A stretch of DNA of 64,000 nt from Erythrobacter crassostreae (lineage in GTDB: Bacteria; Pseudomonadota; Alphaproteobacteria; Sphingomonadales; Sphingomonadaceae), in the NCBI RefSeq assembly GCF_019204045.1, contig NZ_JAGSPC010000001.1, positions 1,612,001-1,676,000 of the forward strand, read 5' to 3'. The notes below the pieces were generated by a model that made no database searches, was not told the DNA's origin, and worked only from the letters and a program-made list of their open reading frames with translations. The translations under genes and the position numbers were made by a program. Below, in pieces: positions 53,517 to 63,029 of this stretch; within the stretch, counting starts at the first letter, position 1, and each line of letters starts with the position of its first letter.

Positions 53517-54503
53517 TTACTCTTCCGTTTCATAGCCTTCGGCGATTGCCGGGCGCAAAGTGGTCCAAGCACGGTCACCGCGCATGCTGGAAAACCAGCT
53601 TGCCGGATTCCATGTGGTGGAACCGTCGAGGGAGAATGTGATGAACTCGGCCCGGCCACCGATATTTTCCATCGGAATCGCGCCGCCTAATCCGCGAGCC
53701 TCTGCGGGAGCGCGGCTATCTGCGCTTTCATCACGGTTGTCACCCATCACAAAAACGTGGCCTTCAGGGATCATCAATGGGCCAAAATTATCTAGATCGC
53801 TCAGGCCGCTGGCCGTCAGGCTTTGATCGCGGTGGTCGATAACAAGATAAGTCGCGCCATTGGGCAGAGTTTCGCGATACGTCGCGGGTTCGTAATAATC
53901 CTTACCGTCTTCGCCAGTGCGTCGATACGGTTCAAAATTCTCAAGGCATGCGCGCTGACCCATGCTGCTGTCGCACAGAAGATCAGGCTCGAAAGGAATG
54001 CGGACCGGTGGAAGCACCTCGCGCTTGATTGGATCGCCATTCAATACAACGCGTCCGTCGCGCACTTCGATAGTGTCACCGGGCAACGCAACAACGCGTT
54101 TGATGTAATCTTCATCGCGGGTCGGATGGACCGGGATCACTATGTCGCCATATTCGGGCGTTGCGGGAAATACGCGCCATTCGCCGCGCGGCAACATGTG
54201 AAAGCTCGCCGATGCCCATGACCAGCCATATGGATATTTGCTGACAACCAAGCGGTCACCGACGTGCAAGCTCGGCATCATTGATGTCGACGGGATGTAG
54301 AATGGTTTTGCGACCAGCGAATGGAACGCGAGCACCGCGAGCAGCATGATCGCGAGACCGCGCAGTTCGGCAAACCAGTCGACTTTGTCATCGACCTCTT
54401 CATCGGTATTTGCGCTGGAAGCGGACGCGTCTACTCGCGTCGACGTATCAGGTGCATCGCCGGATGTCTGGGTCTCGGCCGGAGTGGGGGTAGGCTGGTT
54501 CAC
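53517..54503 (-). CDS. lepB: Signal peptidase I
   Basis: Membrane serine/lysine protease that removes signal peptides. From GTG 54503 it is 328 residues: a disordered N terminus, one membrane helix (GLAIMLLAVLAFHSLVAKP), nucleophile Ser74 in PSTSMMPSL, general base Lys135 in YIKRVVALPGD, and the GDNRDESADSR box. The long frame upstream overlaps acpS and is unlikely; the start is uncertain because the ribosome-binding site is weak. Confidence 0.94.
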   Translation of the reverse strand: MNQPTPTPAETQTSGDAPDTSTRVDASASSANTDEEVDDKVDWFAELRGLAIMLLAVLAFHSLVAKPFYIPSTSMMPSLHVGDRLVVSKYPYGWSWASASFHMLPRGEWRVFPATPEYGDIVIPVHPTRDEDYIKRVVALPGDTIEVRDGRVVLNGDPIKREVLPPVRIPFEPDLLCDSSMGQRACLENFEPYRRTGEDGKDYYEPATYRETLPNGATYLVIDHRDQSLTASGLSDLDNFGPLMIPEGHVFVMGDNRDESADSRAPAEARGLGGAIPMENIGGRAEFITFSLDGSTTWNPASWFSSMRGDRAWTTLRPAIAEGYETEE

Positions 54504-54526
54504 GATTTTGGTTTCAGCACTTTCGT

Positions 54527-54937
54527 TCAACCGCCCGTAATGCGTGTGGCTTCGATAATTACGAAGGCCTGCGCCCATGGATGATCGTCGGTTAGGGTAA
54601 GATGAATGTTAGCCTCATGGCCTGACGGGATCATTTCTTCAAGCCGCTTCGCAGCTCCGCCCGTCAGCGCAAGAGTTGGCGCGCCCGACGGGGCGTTTAC
54701 AACACCGATATCTTTCATAAAGACGCCGCGCCTAAATCCGGTGCCGACAGCTTTGCTGAAGGCTTCTTTCGCAGCGAAACGCTTCGCATAGGTTCCGGCT
54801 ATCGTGAAAGGGCGCCGCTGGGCCTTGGCACGCTCGATATCCGTGAAAACGCGGTTCTCAAACCGCTCGCCAAACCGGTTCAATGAATTTTGAATTCGTT
54901 CGATGTTGCAGAGATCAGAGCCCAATCCGATGATCAT
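54527..54937 (-). CDS. acpS: Holo-[acyl-carrier-protein] synthase
   Basis: Transfers 4'-phosphopantetheine from CoA to ACP. 136 residues, [15 protein letters not shown] at the start with Mg ligand Asp8, and Glu58 in [17 protein letters not shown] at 54937 overlaps the stop of the upstream membrane protein. Sits between pdxJ and lepB as in many alphaproteobacteria. Confidence 0.96.
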   Translation of the reverse strand: MIIGLGSDLCNIERIQNSLNRFGERFENRVFTDIERAKAQRRPFTIAGTYAKRFAAKEAFSKAVGTGFRRGVFMKDIGVVNAPSGAPTLALTGGAAKRLEEMIPSGHEANIHLTLTDDHPWAQAFVIIEATRITGG

Positions 54938-55254
54938 ATTCCCAAGCCTCCGGCGACAGCAAAGCTCCCAAGAACCACAACGACACTTGCCGCTGTGATG
55001 CCGTACGCAAACTGCCGCTTCGCCGTATTCCAAAAATACAGGGTTGCAGCGAAAAAGCCGCCCGAAACGACGAGCGGACCAGCGATGAATGCCAACTCAA
55101 CCAGCGGGATTGGCGAATTGCGATACGCCTCTGAACCGAATGCGAGACCGAGCAGAAATAAACTCCCTGATCCCAGCAAAAGGAGGCAGTACCAAATGAC
55201 AATCGGGACAAGTGGCCAATTGCTGTCGGAGTTGTTGTCTGCACTCTGTGTCAT
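54934..55254 (-). CDS. Hypothetical three-helix membrane protein
   Basis: 106 residues with three hydrophobic segments ([64 protein letters not shown]). No recognised domain. It overlaps acpS by 4 bases and follows another small membrane ORF by one base, inside the pdxJ-acpS cluster. No close family is recalled. Confidence 0.7.
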   Translation of the reverse strand: MTQSADNNSDSNWPLVPIVIWYCLLLLGSGSLFLLGLAFGSEAYRNSPIPLVELAFIAGPLVVSGGFFAATLYFWNTAKRQFAYGITAASVVVVLGSFAVAGGLGI

Positions 55255-55255
55255 T

Positions 55256-55540
55256 TTAAGAGGTCGCCCGGATAAATAGAGCGGTTAGCAAGCCCAAGAC
55301 CAGCCCGTGCATCACCACCTGAGATTTGAACAACGGGTGCGCGATTTCGCCGTTGGCCATTTTCAATGCCCCGACATAGCCGAATATCTGCAATGCGACC
55401 CAGCCAATCGCAAAGGTAAGCATGAAGCCTTCTGCAAAAGCGAACCCCAGAAACCCGACCGAGGTAAGGAACAGCGTCGAGCCGAAAAATGCCCAGCGCT
55501 TTTGCTCCGGCGTCAGGTCTGGCGCGTCGCTCGTGTCCAT
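55256..55540 (-). CDS. Hypothetical small membrane protein
   Basis: 94 residues. Segments: WAFFGSTLFLTSVGFLGFAFA, FMLTFAIGWVALQIFGYVGAL and VVMHGLVLGLLTALFI, three likely transmembrane helices. No family recognised. Lies 15 bases downstream of pdxJ; probably the same operon. Confidence 0.7.
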   Translation of the reverse strand: MDTSDAPDLTPEQKRWAFFGSTLFLTSVGFLGFAFAEGFMLTFAIGWVALQIFGYVGALKMANGEIAHPLFKSQVVMHGLVLGLLTALFIRATS

Positions 55541-55555
55541 TTCAGCCAGCCCTGA

Positions 55556-56311
55556 TCATCGGGCAGCATCCATCAATTCGCGCATCCGCAAAACGGCGTT
55601 TTCAAGGCCGACAAACACGGCCTCTCCAACAAGATAGTGCCCGATGTTCAGCTCAGCGAGATGCGGGATCGCGGCGATTGGCTGGACATTGTCATATGTC
55701 AGGCCGTGACCGGCATGAGGTTCGATACCGTTCTTGGCTGCAAGCGCGGCCATATCGGAAACGCGGCGCACCTCGCTTTCAACGCGTTCATTGTCACCAT
55801 CGAGCACTGCATGAGCATATTCGCCCGTATGGAATTCGACCACCGGCGCGCCCAAGCGCAGGGCAGCATCCAACTGGCGCTCATTCGCTTCGATGAACAG
55901 CGAAACACGGATGCCGGCGCTGCGCAGTTCGTCGACGATCGGAACAAGCGTGTTGTGAAGTCCGGCTGCATCAAGCCCGCCTTCGGTCGTGCGCTCTTCC
56001 CGTTTTTCCGGGACGATACATGCTGCATGCGGTTTATGACGCAGCGCGATTTCCAACATTTCAGGCGTCGCCGCCATTTCAAGGTTGAGCGGCAGGTTGG
56101 TCGCGGCCTGAATGCGCGCCAAGTCTTCGTCGCGGATATGCCGCCGGTCTTCGCGCAGGTGAGCCGTGATCCCGTCACCGCCGACCCGGCTAACAATCTC
56201 CGCCGCGCGCACAGGATCGGGATGGTCGCCGCCGCGCGCGTTTCGAATCGTTGCCACGTGATCGATATTCACGCCGAGCCGAAGGGGGATGGGATGGAGC
56301 GATGCGTTCAT
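55556..56311 (-). CDS. pdxJ: Pyridoxine 5'-phosphate synthase
   Basis: Condenses 3-amino-2-oxopropyl phosphate with deoxyxylulose 5-phosphate in vitamin B6 synthesis. 251 residues with LGVNIDHVATIRNARGG, DGITAHLREDRRHI, NLEMAATPEMLEIAL and NIGHYLVGEAVFVGLENAV, all PdxJ hallmarks. Starts ATG 56311, 10 bases after the pyrE stop. Confidence 0.97.
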   Translation of the reverse strand: MNASLHPIPLRLGVNIDHVATIRNARGGDHPDPVRAAEIVSRVGGDGITAHLREDRRHIRDEDLARIQAATNLPLNLEMAATPEMLEIALRHKPHAACIVPEKREERTTEGGLDAAGLHNTLVPIVDELRSAGIRVSLFIEANERQLDAALRLGAPVVEFHTGEYAHAVLDGDNERVESEVRRVSDMAALAAKNGIEPHAGHGLTYDNVQPIAAIPHLAELNIGHYLVGEAVFVGLENAVLRMRELMDAAR

Positions 56312-56321
56312 AGTCTGCCTG

Positions 56322-56924
56322 TTACTTCCGGCTGCCAGGTTTTGTAATAGCTACGCTGGCGAGGCTTTCGGGGATGCTGTCTTCGTCATAGGTCGGGAAA
56401 TCAAACGCAGCGAGCGGGTAAAATGGCACGCCCAGATCGACAGATCCCAGTGAACGGTCGATGAGTGAACATTCCGCAATCACTTCGCCTCCTTCGCGTG
56501 CGACAGCGGCGATGGCTTCGCGGCTGGAAAGACCGGTTGTGACGACATCCTCTACCATCAGCACTTTCGCGCCTGGTTCCAAGGCAAAGCCGCGGCGCAG
56601 ATGGAATGTGCCTTCGGGACGCTCGAGGAACAGAGCGTCCTTGTCCAGCACGCGTGCGACTTCATGGCCGATGATGATGCCGCCCATCGCCGGAGATACC
56701 ACTGTATCGATGTTTTCCACTATTTCGGGCGGGAGTCCTGCAACGACTGCCTGCGCAAGACGCGCGGCGCGTGCCGGGTTCATCAGGACGCGGGCGCATT
56801 GTAGGTAGTGACCGCTATGTTTGCCTGAAGAGAGCTTGAAGTGCCCCTCTAATAGGGCGCCGCAACTGCGAAATTCGGCAAGCACTTCTTCTTCAGTACG
56901 CGGCAAGGAAGGAACGGAATTCAT
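56322..56924 (-). CDS. pyrE: Orotate phosphoribosyltransferase
   Basis: Forms OMP from orotate and PRPP in pyrimidine synthesis. 200 residues; PRPP-binding VLMVEDVVTTGLSSREAI and the catalytic-loop region KLSSGKHSGHYLQCARVL are clear. ATG 56924 is preferred over a TTG at 56927. First gene of the minus-strand run; divergent from coxB. Confidence 0.96.
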   Translation of the reverse strand: MNSVPSLPRTEEEVLAEFRSCGALLEGHFKLSSGKHSGHYLQCARVLMNPARAARLAQAVVAGLPPEIVENIDTVVSPAMGGIIIGHEVARVLDKDALFLERPEGTFHLRRGFALEPGAKVLMVEDVVTTGLSSREAIAAVAREGGEVIAECSLIDRSLGSVDLGVPFYPLAAFDFPTYDEDSIPESLASVAITKPGSRK

Positions 56925-57051
56925 CAATCAGACGCCTTCATTTTCAAAGGTTCTTACGGGCGGGCTTGCGCGTGGATCATGGCGCATTGCATAATTTTCT
57001 CCCTAGAACCGCTTGAGGCACGGGGCAAGCGCGGCTAATAGGCCATCGAAG

Positions 57052-57067
57052 CTGACAGAAATGTCAG
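57052..57067. promoter_or_regulatory. Inverted repeat upstream of coxB
   Basis: CTGACA-GAAA-TGTCAG is a perfect 6-bp inverted repeat 51 bases before the coxB ATG, in the ~195-base pyrE/coxB divergent spacer. A candidate operator; nothing else is recognised in the spacer. Confidence 0.35.
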
Positions 57068-57118
57068 TAAAACCGTCGACCGATTCAACTTCCTATTTCG
57101 GAGTAGTTTACGGGCGGC

Positions 57119-58168
57119 ATGGGATTAAAATCGAAAGCTAGTTTGGGCACATTTATGATGGGGCACATCCATACCCGTTTGAAGTTTGGCTTCATGGCGC
57201 TGTTCGCCGCGATGCTTGCTGTTGCGATTCCGCACACAGCCTTTGCACAGGAAACTGTCGGTTCTGAAGTACCAGCGACTGCGGCTCCGGACGAAGTGCC
57301 TGCGGGCGAAACCGAAGCGCCAGAGGCAGTCGGTGCTTACACGCCGCTTGAGCCTGTCGAAGGTAAGGGCATGCCAACGGCAGCGACCGATGACATATGG
57401 AAGAGCATGACGTTTCAGGACCAGTATACTGAAGACGGCATCTACGCTCTTAACATGCACGATTACATCCTGATGCCGGTTATCACCGCGATCAGCATTT
57501 TCGTGCTCGGCCTGCTTCTCTGGGTTGTTGTCCGCTACAATCGCCGCGCCAATCCCGAGCCATCGCGGACAACGCACAACACTTTGATCGAAGTGATCTG
57601 GACAATTGTTCCTGCACTTATCCTTGTTGTGATTGCTGTCCCTTCGATCACTCTGCTTGCGCGCCAATATGAAACGCCGCCAGAAGAGGCGATCACCATC
57701 AAGGCGACCGGTTATCAATGGTATTGGGGCTACACATACCCTGACCACGGCGAAGTTGAGATTATCTCCAACATGCTTTCGGATGCTGATGCCATCGCGA
57801 ATGGCGAGCCAGCCAAACTGGCAGTTGATAACCGTATGGTTGTCCCGGCTGGCGTTCCGCTTCGCATCCAGACGACCGCGGCTGACGTAATTCATGCATT
57901 CGCAGTTCCATCGCTGTGGTTCAAAATGGACGCTGTCCCGGGCCGCTTGAATGAAAAGCTACTGACGATCAAAGAGCCTGGCCTCTATTACGGCCAATGT
58001 TCTGAGCTTTGCGGTGCGCGTCACGGTTACATGCCGATCGCAGTTGAGGCATTGCCGATGGAAGAGTTTGAGGCATGGGTTCTGGAGCAGGGCGGTTCGC
58101 TGCCAGGTGCAGAACCCGCCGCAGAAGAAGCTGTCGAAGACACTGCTGAACCAGCTCCAGCAGCTTGA
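57119..58168 (+). CDS. coxB: Cytochrome c oxidase subunit II
   Basis: 349-residue CuA-bearing subunit. A signal region (FGFMALFAAMLAVAIPHTAFAQ) is followed by an Ala/Glu/Pro linker, two membrane helices (~118-138, 157-180), and the periplasmic CuA domain with His259, Cys294, Glu296, Cys298, His302 and Met305 (YGQCSELCGARHGYM). An acidic/Ala tail closes it. Electrons from cytochrome c enter here. First gene of the cox operon. Confidence 0.96.
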   Translation: MGLKSKASLGTFMMGHIHTRLKFGFMALFAAMLAVAIPHTAFAQETVGSEVPATAAPDEVPAGETEAPEAVGAYTPLEPVEGKGMPTAATDDIWKSMTFQDQYTEDGIYALNMHDYILMPVITAISIFVLGLLLWVVVRYNRRANPEPSRTTHNTLIEVIWTIVPALILVVIAVPSITLLARQYETPPEEAITIKATGYQWYWGYTYPDHGEVEIISNMLSDADAIANGEPAKLAVDNRMVVPAGVPLRIQTTAADVIHAFAVPSLWFKMDAVPGRLNEKLLTIKEPGLYYGQCSELCGARHGYMPIAVEALPMEEFEAWVLEQGGSLPGAEPAAEEAVEDTAEPAPAA

Positions 58169-58220
58169 TCCGACGCCGAACCGAATAACGAACACGATAC
58201 GAACCGAGAGAATCTGAACC

Positions 58221-59933
58221 ATGGCCACCACCGCTGAAGGTTTCGACACCCACACAGAAGACCATGCTCATGATCATGCCGATCATAAGCCTGGTTTCTT
58301 CAAACGTTGGTTCATGTCGACCAACCACAAAGACATTGGCACGCTCTACCTGATATTCGCGATTATCGCGGGTATCGTCGGCGGCGCGATGTCGGGCGTG
58401 ATGCGTTTGGAACTGGCTGAACCGGGTATCCAGTATCTCGCCGGTGCGGTTGAGTTCTTCGGCGGTAACCCGTCAGAAAATGCCAATCTCCATATGTGGA
58501 ACGTGTTTATCACGGCTCACGGACTGATCATGGTCTTCTTCATGGTCATGCCGGCCATGATCGGCGGTTTCGGTAACTGGTTCGTTCCGCTGATGATCGG
58601 CGCGCCGGATATGGCGTTCCCGCGCATGAACAACGTATCGTTCTGGCTGACTGTTGCTGGCTTTATCAGCCTGTGTTTCTCGCTGTTTGTGCCGGGTACC
58701 GGACCAGATGCGCTGGGCGCGGGTGTTGGCTGGACTGTCTACGCACCGCTTTCGACCACGGGTAATCCGGGGCCTGCGGTCGACTTTGCGATCTTCTCTT
58801 TGCACCTTGCGGGCGCTGGCTCGATCCTTGGTGCAACCAACTTCATCACCACCATTTTCAACATGCGCGCGCCGGGTATGACCCTGCATAAAATGCCGCT
58901 GTTCGTATGGTCGGTTCTGGTCACTGCATTCCTGCTGCTGCTCGCGCTTCCAGTGCTTGCTGCTGCTATCACAATGCTTCTGACAGACCGTAACTTCCAG
59001 ACCACATTCTTCGATCCAGCGGGCGGCGGAGACCCTGTTCTCTACCAGCACCTGTTCTGGTTCTTTGGTCACCCAGAGGTCTACATCATGATCCTGCCGG
59101 GCTTCGGTATGATCTCCCAGATCGTTGCAACCTTCAGCCGTAAGCCTGTGTTTGGCTATCTCGGTATGGCCTACGCCATGGTTGCCATCGGTGTTGTCGG
59201 TTTCATCGTGTGGGCGCACCACATGTATACCGTAGGCCTCGACGTAAACACGAAGATGTACTTCACCGCGGCAACGATGGTTATCGCTGTTCCGACCGGC
59301 GTGAAAATCTTCAGCTGGATTGCCACGATGTGGGGCGGCAGCATGGAGTTCAAATCGCCGATGGTTTGGGCGATGGGCTTCATCTTCCTGTTTACCGTTG
59401 GCGGTGTGACCGGGGTTGTGCTCGCCAATGGCGGCATCGATGATAACCTGCACGACACATACTACGTGGTGGCTCACTTCCACTATGTGCTGTCGATGGG
59501 CGCGGTCTTCTCGCTGTTTGCCGGTTTCTATTACTGGTTCCCGAAAATGAGCGGCCGGATGCACAGCGAATTTCTCTCGCACCTGCATTTCTGGGGCTTC
59601 TTTATCGGCGTGAACGTGATCTTCTTCCCGCAGCACTTCCTGGGTATGAACGGAATGCCGCGCCGTATTCCTGATTATCCAGAGGCGTTTGCATACTGGA
59701 ACGAGATCAGTTCCTACGGCTATATGATCATGGCTCTTTCGATGATCGTGTTCTTTGTGAACCTCGCTTACGCGTTCACCATCGGCAAGAAAGCCGCTGC
59801 GAACCCATGGGGCGAAGGCGCGACGACGCTGGAATGGACATTGTCCAGCCCGCCGCCATTCCACCAGTTCGAAACGCTTCCGGTGATCGAAGACCACCAC
59901 GATTACCACGATCACCGTCCGGCTTCGGCCTGA
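58221..59933 (+). CDS. ctaD: Cytochrome c oxidase subunit I
   Basis: 570-residue catalytic subunit of the aa3 oxidase, 12 helices. CuB ligand His284 with Tyr288 (HPEVY), CuB ligands His333-His334, heme a3 ligand His419 and heme a ligand His421 ([11 protein letters not shown]) are all present. The K/D-channel motifs are embedded in normal surroundings. A His/Asp-rich C terminus ends the protein. Start ATG 58221. Confidence 0.98.
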   Translation: MATTAEGFDTHTEDHAHDHADHKPGFFKRWFMSTNHKDIGTLYLIFAIIAGIVGGAMSGVMRLELAEPGIQYLAGAVEFFGGNPSENANLHMWNVFITAHGLIMVFFMVMPAMIGGFGNWFVPLMIGAPDMAFPRMNNVSFWLTVAGFISLCFSLFVPGTGPDALGAGVGWTVYAPLSTTGNPGPAVDFAIFSLHLAGAGSILGATNFITTIFNMRAPGMTLHKMPLFVWSVLVTAFLLLLALPVLAAAITMLLTDRNFQTTFFDPAGGGDPVLYQHLFWFFGHPEVYIMILPGFGMISQIVATFSRKPVFGYLGMAYAMVAIGVVGFIVWAHHMYTVGLDVNTKMYFTAATMVIAVPTGVKIFSWIATMWGGSMEFKSPMVWAMGFIFLFTVGGVTGVVLANGGIDDNLHDTYYVVAHFHYVLSMGAVFSLFAGFYYWFPKMSGRMHSEFLSHLHFWGFFIGVNVIFFPQHFLGMNGMPRRIPDYPEAFAYWNEISSYGYMIMALSMIVFFVNLAYAFTIGKKAAANPWGEGATTLEWTLSSPPPFHQFETLPVIEDHHDYHDHRPASA

Positions 59934-59998
59934 TACTGACGGATCGTCAAGGCAGCGCGCAATGCTGAACCGGATGATCGGAAAAACGAAAACGGGGG

Positions 59999-60024
59999 AG
60001 GGCGCGCTGGCGATGGCGCGCTCT
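59999..60024 (+). other. Hairpin between ctaD and ctaB
   Basis: AGGGCGCGC and GCGCGCTCT form a 9-bp stem with one G-T pair and an 8-base loop, followed by CTCTTTCA. A possible attenuator or mRNA-processing site within the cox operon. Confidence 0.4.
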
Positions 60025-60058
60025 CTTTCAAATAGGATAAACGCCTGAAAAGCTGACT

Positions 60059-61006
60059 ATGGATACGCTTTTAACCCCGACTGCCAAACCGCACCCGATG
60101 CCAGCCGATTGGCGTGATTTTTTCACGCTTACCAAGCCGCGCGTCATGACACTGGTGATCTTCACCGGTATCTGCGGACTGCTGGCTGCACCGGGTAGTA
60201 TCCATCCTGTTCTTGGCTTTACCGCAATCCTCGCGATCGCGATGGGGGCCGGCGGCTCTGCTGCCCTGAACCATTGGTGGGAAATGGATCTTGATGCGGG
60301 GATGAAGCGCACGGCCAATCGCCCGCTGCCTTCGGGTCGCATGCTGCCCAAGGATGCGCGCGATTTCGGTATCTTTCTATCGGTGACGTCGGTTGGCCTG
60401 ATGGGTGTTGCAATCGGTTGGCTGGCGGCGATCTCACTCGCAGTCGCGATCGTCTACTACGCCGTGATTTACACGATGTGGTTGAAGCCGCGCACACCGC
60501 AGAATATTGTCATTGGTGGCGGATCGGGCGCATTCCCTCCGTTCATCGGCTGGGTTGCCGTAACGGGCGAAATCACGCTGATGCCGGTGCTGTTGTTTGC
60601 GATTATCTTTATGTGGACGCCGCCGCATTTCTGGGCGCTCGCGCTGTTTATGAAATCTGACTATGCGAAAGTCGGCATTCCGATGATGCCGGTCGTCGCA
60701 GGCGAGAAATCGACGCGCACGCAAATCCTCGTTTACACGGTGCTCCTTGCCCCTGTTGCGATTGCTCCATGGGCAATTGGCGCGACAAGCTGGGTTTATG
60801 GTTCGGTTGCGGTGGTTCTCTCGTTGCTCTTCCTCGCCTTTGCGATGCCTGTCGGCACGCGGACGCGCGCAGACGAAGACGCGATGCAGCCGGAAAAGAC
60901 GCTGTTCAAATTCAGCATCTACTATCTGTTTGCATTGTTCGCTGCGCTCGTCGCTGATCGCTTGCTCGAAAACAATGGTCTGATCGGTGGAGGTATGTTC
61001 GCATGA
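60059..61006 (+). CDS. ctaB: Protoheme IX farnesyltransferase
   Basis: 315-residue membrane prenyltransferase converting heme b to heme o, the first step to heme a. The aspartate-rich motif [23 protein letters not shown] (N..D..D..M.RT..RPL) is intact, and eight or so hydrophobic helices follow. Its stop overlaps the next small gene (ATGA). Confidence 0.96.
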   Translation: MDTLLTPTAKPHPMPADWRDFFTLTKPRVMTLVIFTGICGLLAAPGSIHPVLGFTAILAIAMGAGGSAALNHWWEMDLDAGMKRTANRPLPSGRMLPKDARDFGIFLSVTSVGLMGVAIGWLAAISLAVAIVYYAVIYTMWLKPRTPQNIVIGGGSGAFPPFIGWVAVTGEITLMPVLLFAIIFMWTPPHFWALALFMKSDYAKVGIPMMPVVAGEKSTRTQILVYTVLLAPVAIAPWAIGATSWVYGSVAVVLSLLFLAFAMPVGTRTRADEDAMQPEKTLFKFSIYYLFALFAALVADRLLENNGLIGGGMFA

Positions 61007-61131
61007 CCCCTGAAGAAGAAGCCGAAACAAAGCGCCGCCAGAAAGCCCGCAACCTTGTGGTTGGCGGAACGCTGCTGTTCTTTGTCGTGCTGTTCTACAT
61101 GATCACCATTGCGCGGATTGGCGGGCAATAG
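61003..61131 (+). CDS. Small membrane protein in the cox operon (CoxF-like)
   Basis: A 42-residue frame: a charged N terminus ([17 protein letters not shown]) and one transmembrane helix ([18 protein letters not shown]). It overlaps the ctaB stop by 4 bases and the ctaG GTG by one (TAGTG), so it is locked into the operon. Small single-helix proteins are common here in alphaproteobacterial cox clusters; the exact function is unknown. Confidence 0.85.
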   Translation: MTPEEEAETKRRQKARNLVVGGTLLFFVVLFYMITIARIGGQ

Positions 61132-61709
61132 TGAACACCGCGCAGCCATCCATCGATGATCGCAATATGCGCACCGGCGGTATGGCGCTGCTCGGCGCGC
61201 TGGCGATGCTCGGTCTCGGTTATGCGGCAGTACCGCTCTACGATCTGTTTTGCCGTGTCACAGGCTTTGGCGGGACCACTCAGGTCGCGACAGAAGCAGA
61301 GGCGGTAAGCGCAGCGCGCGCTGGCATCGCAAAAGAAATTTCGATCCGGTTTGATGCTTCAACTGCGCGCGACGTTCCGTGGAGCTTTGCCCCTGCGCAA
61401 GCGACCGACACCGTCCGCATTGGGCAGCGCGATCTGGCTTCGTACATCGCTCGCAATGATAGCAATTACCCGGTCACAGGTACGGCGACATTTAATGTTG
61501 AGCCTGCGCAGGCCGGAAAATACTTCCATAAAATTCAATGCTTCTGCTTCACGCAGCAGACGCTTCAGCCCGGGCAGGAAGTGAACATGCCTGTGCTGTA
61601 TTATGTCGATCCGGCGATCCTCGAAGACGAGTTCATGGCCGATGTCGAACAGATCACTTTGAGTTACACTTTTCACCGCGCGAAAGAGGCCGTAGACACG
61701 GATTCCTAA
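61131..61709 (+). CDS. ctaG: Cytochrome c oxidase assembly protein CtaG/Cox11
   Basis: 192-residue copper chaperone delivering CuB to subunit I. N-terminal membrane anchor (MALLGALAMLGLGYAAVPLYDLFC) and copper ligands Cys137 and Cys139 in KIQCFCFTQQTL. It starts with GTG at 61131, overlapping the previous stop. Confidence 0.95.
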   Translation: MNTAQPSIDDRNMRTGGMALLGALAMLGLGYAAVPLYDLFCRVTGFGGTTQVATEAEAVSAARAGIAKEISIRFDASTARDVPWSFAPAQATDTVRIGQRDLASYIARNDSNYPVTGTATFNVEPAQAGKYFHKIQCFCFTQQTLQPGQEVNMPVLYYVDPAILEDEFMADVEQITLSYTFHRAKEAVDTDS

Positions 61710-61755
61710 CGCGAACATGATTGACTACGCATCCTAAGGGACGGGAAAGCAGACC

Positions 61756-62640
61756 ATGGCTGGCAACGTAAACCACGACTATCACATTCTTGAACCCGAC
61801 ATCTGGCCGCTTATCGGCTCGTTGTCGGCGGTGACATTTACCTCAGGTCTGGTGCTCAACATGCACCCTGATACCTTTGGTACCTCGGGCAGCATCGTGA
61901 TGTGGGCCGGCCTTGCCGGTCTGATCGCCACATTCTTCATGTGGTTCAAGAACATCGTGACCGAAGCAGAGCAAGGCGATCACACGCCGGTGGTTCAGCT
62001 TCACATGCGTTACGGCATGATCCTGTTCATCGCTTCCGAAGTGATGTTCTTTGTCGGCTGGTTTTGGTCGTTCTTCGACTTCGCACTGTTCCCTGCGCCG
62101 CTTTCTGTGACTGATGCAGGCACGGCGGCACAGGCCACTGCCAATGCGTTTCTAACCGACAACACCGCGTCTGGCGGCGATCTGGTGCCCCAGGGCATGG
62201 AAGTGCTTGATGCATTCAGTCTCCCGCTTCTGAACACGCTGATCCTGCTCTGCTCCGGTACGACTGTAACTTGGGCGCACCACGCGCTGATCCACGGTGA
62301 TCGCGATGGTCTTAAACAGGGCCTGATCGCGACTATCGCCCTCGGCGTTCTGTTCAGCGGTATCCAAGCTTACGAGTACAGCATCGCGCCGTTCAACTTC
62401 GGCCAGAACACGTACAGCTCGGCATTCTACATGGCGACCGGCTTCCACGGCTTCCACGTTCTGATCGGCACCATCTTCCTCGCTGTCTGCCTGTTCCGCG
62501 TTTACAAAGGCCACTTCACGCCGCGCCAGCACTTCGGTTTCGAAGCGGCTGCTTGGTACTGGCACTTTGTTGATGTTGTTTGGCTGTTCCTCTTCGTTGC
62601 CATCTATGTATGGGGCGGTTGGGGCGCACCGGTCCATTGA
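61756..62640 (+). CDS. coxC: Cytochrome c oxidase subunit III
   Basis: 294-residue membrane subunit. Family patterns: FMWFKNIVTEAEQGDHTPVV, GMILFIASEVMFFVGWFWSFF and GFHGFHVLIGTIFLAVCL..WYWHFVDVVWLFLF. Start ATG 61756 follows GGGAAAG. Its stop overlaps the next TTG. Confidence 0.97.
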   Translation: MAGNVNHDYHILEPDIWPLIGSLSAVTFTSGLVLNMHPDTFGTSGSIVMWAGLAGLIATFFMWFKNIVTEAEQGDHTPVVQLHMRYGMILFIASEVMFFVGWFWSFFDFALFPAPLSVTDAGTAAQATANAFLTDNTASGGDLVPQGMEVLDAFSLPLLNTLILLCSGTTVTWAHHALIHGDRDGLKQGLIATIALGVLFSGIQAYEYSIAPFNFGQNTYSSAFYMATGFHGFHVLIGTIFLAVCLFRVYKGHFTPRQHFGFEAAAWYWHFVDVVWLFLFVAIYVWGGWGAPVH

Positions 62641-63029
62641 TCGAACCGGGCACCAGTCCCAAAGACAAGCAAGGGCAGCCCGGTTTATTCCAGGCTGCCC
62701 TTTCTGGTTTGTGCCCCCGCTGCGGGAAAGCGACTCTGTTCGAGGCGCCCGCGCGCATTGCGACTGAATGCGAGGCGTGCCAGCTTGACTATTCAGAGCT
62801 GGAGCGCGGTGCGCGCTGGTCTGGACTGCTCACTATCATCATGGCGGTGCTGCTGATCTCTGCCGCGATGGGCATCGACATTGCATTGCAACCACCATTC
62901 TGGCTGCAGGTGCTAATCTGGAGCGTTGTGACTGTGGCCGGAATTCTGGGCGGACTGCGCCTGTACAAGACAGCTCTCCTCTACGCCCAGTATGAAGCCA
63001 AGCTCGAGAAAGAGAACGCAGACACATGA
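62637..63029 (+). CDS. DUF983 family zinc-ribbon membrane protein
   Basis: 130-residue protein from TTG 62637, which overlaps the coxC stop (TTGA). A C-terminal pair of helices (LLTIIMAVLLISAAMGIDIAL; VLIWSVVTVAGILGGLRL) follows a zinc ribbon, CPRCG..CEAC. It often accompanies coxC and surf1. Function unassigned, perhaps oxidase assembly. The TTG start is inferred from coupling. Confidence 0.85.
   Translation: MIEPGTSPKDKQGQPGLFQAALSGLCPRCGKATLFEAPARIATECEACQLDYSELERGARWSGLLTIIMAVLLISAAMGIDIALQPPFWLQVLIWSVVTVAGILGGLRLYKTALLYAQYEAKLEKENADT

Noticed and set aside
58473-59915. 480-codon open frame on the minus strand opposite ctaD
   Set aside because: Antisense shadow of a highly conserved gene; composition (His/Arg/Asp-rich, no motif) is that of a mirrored reading frame.
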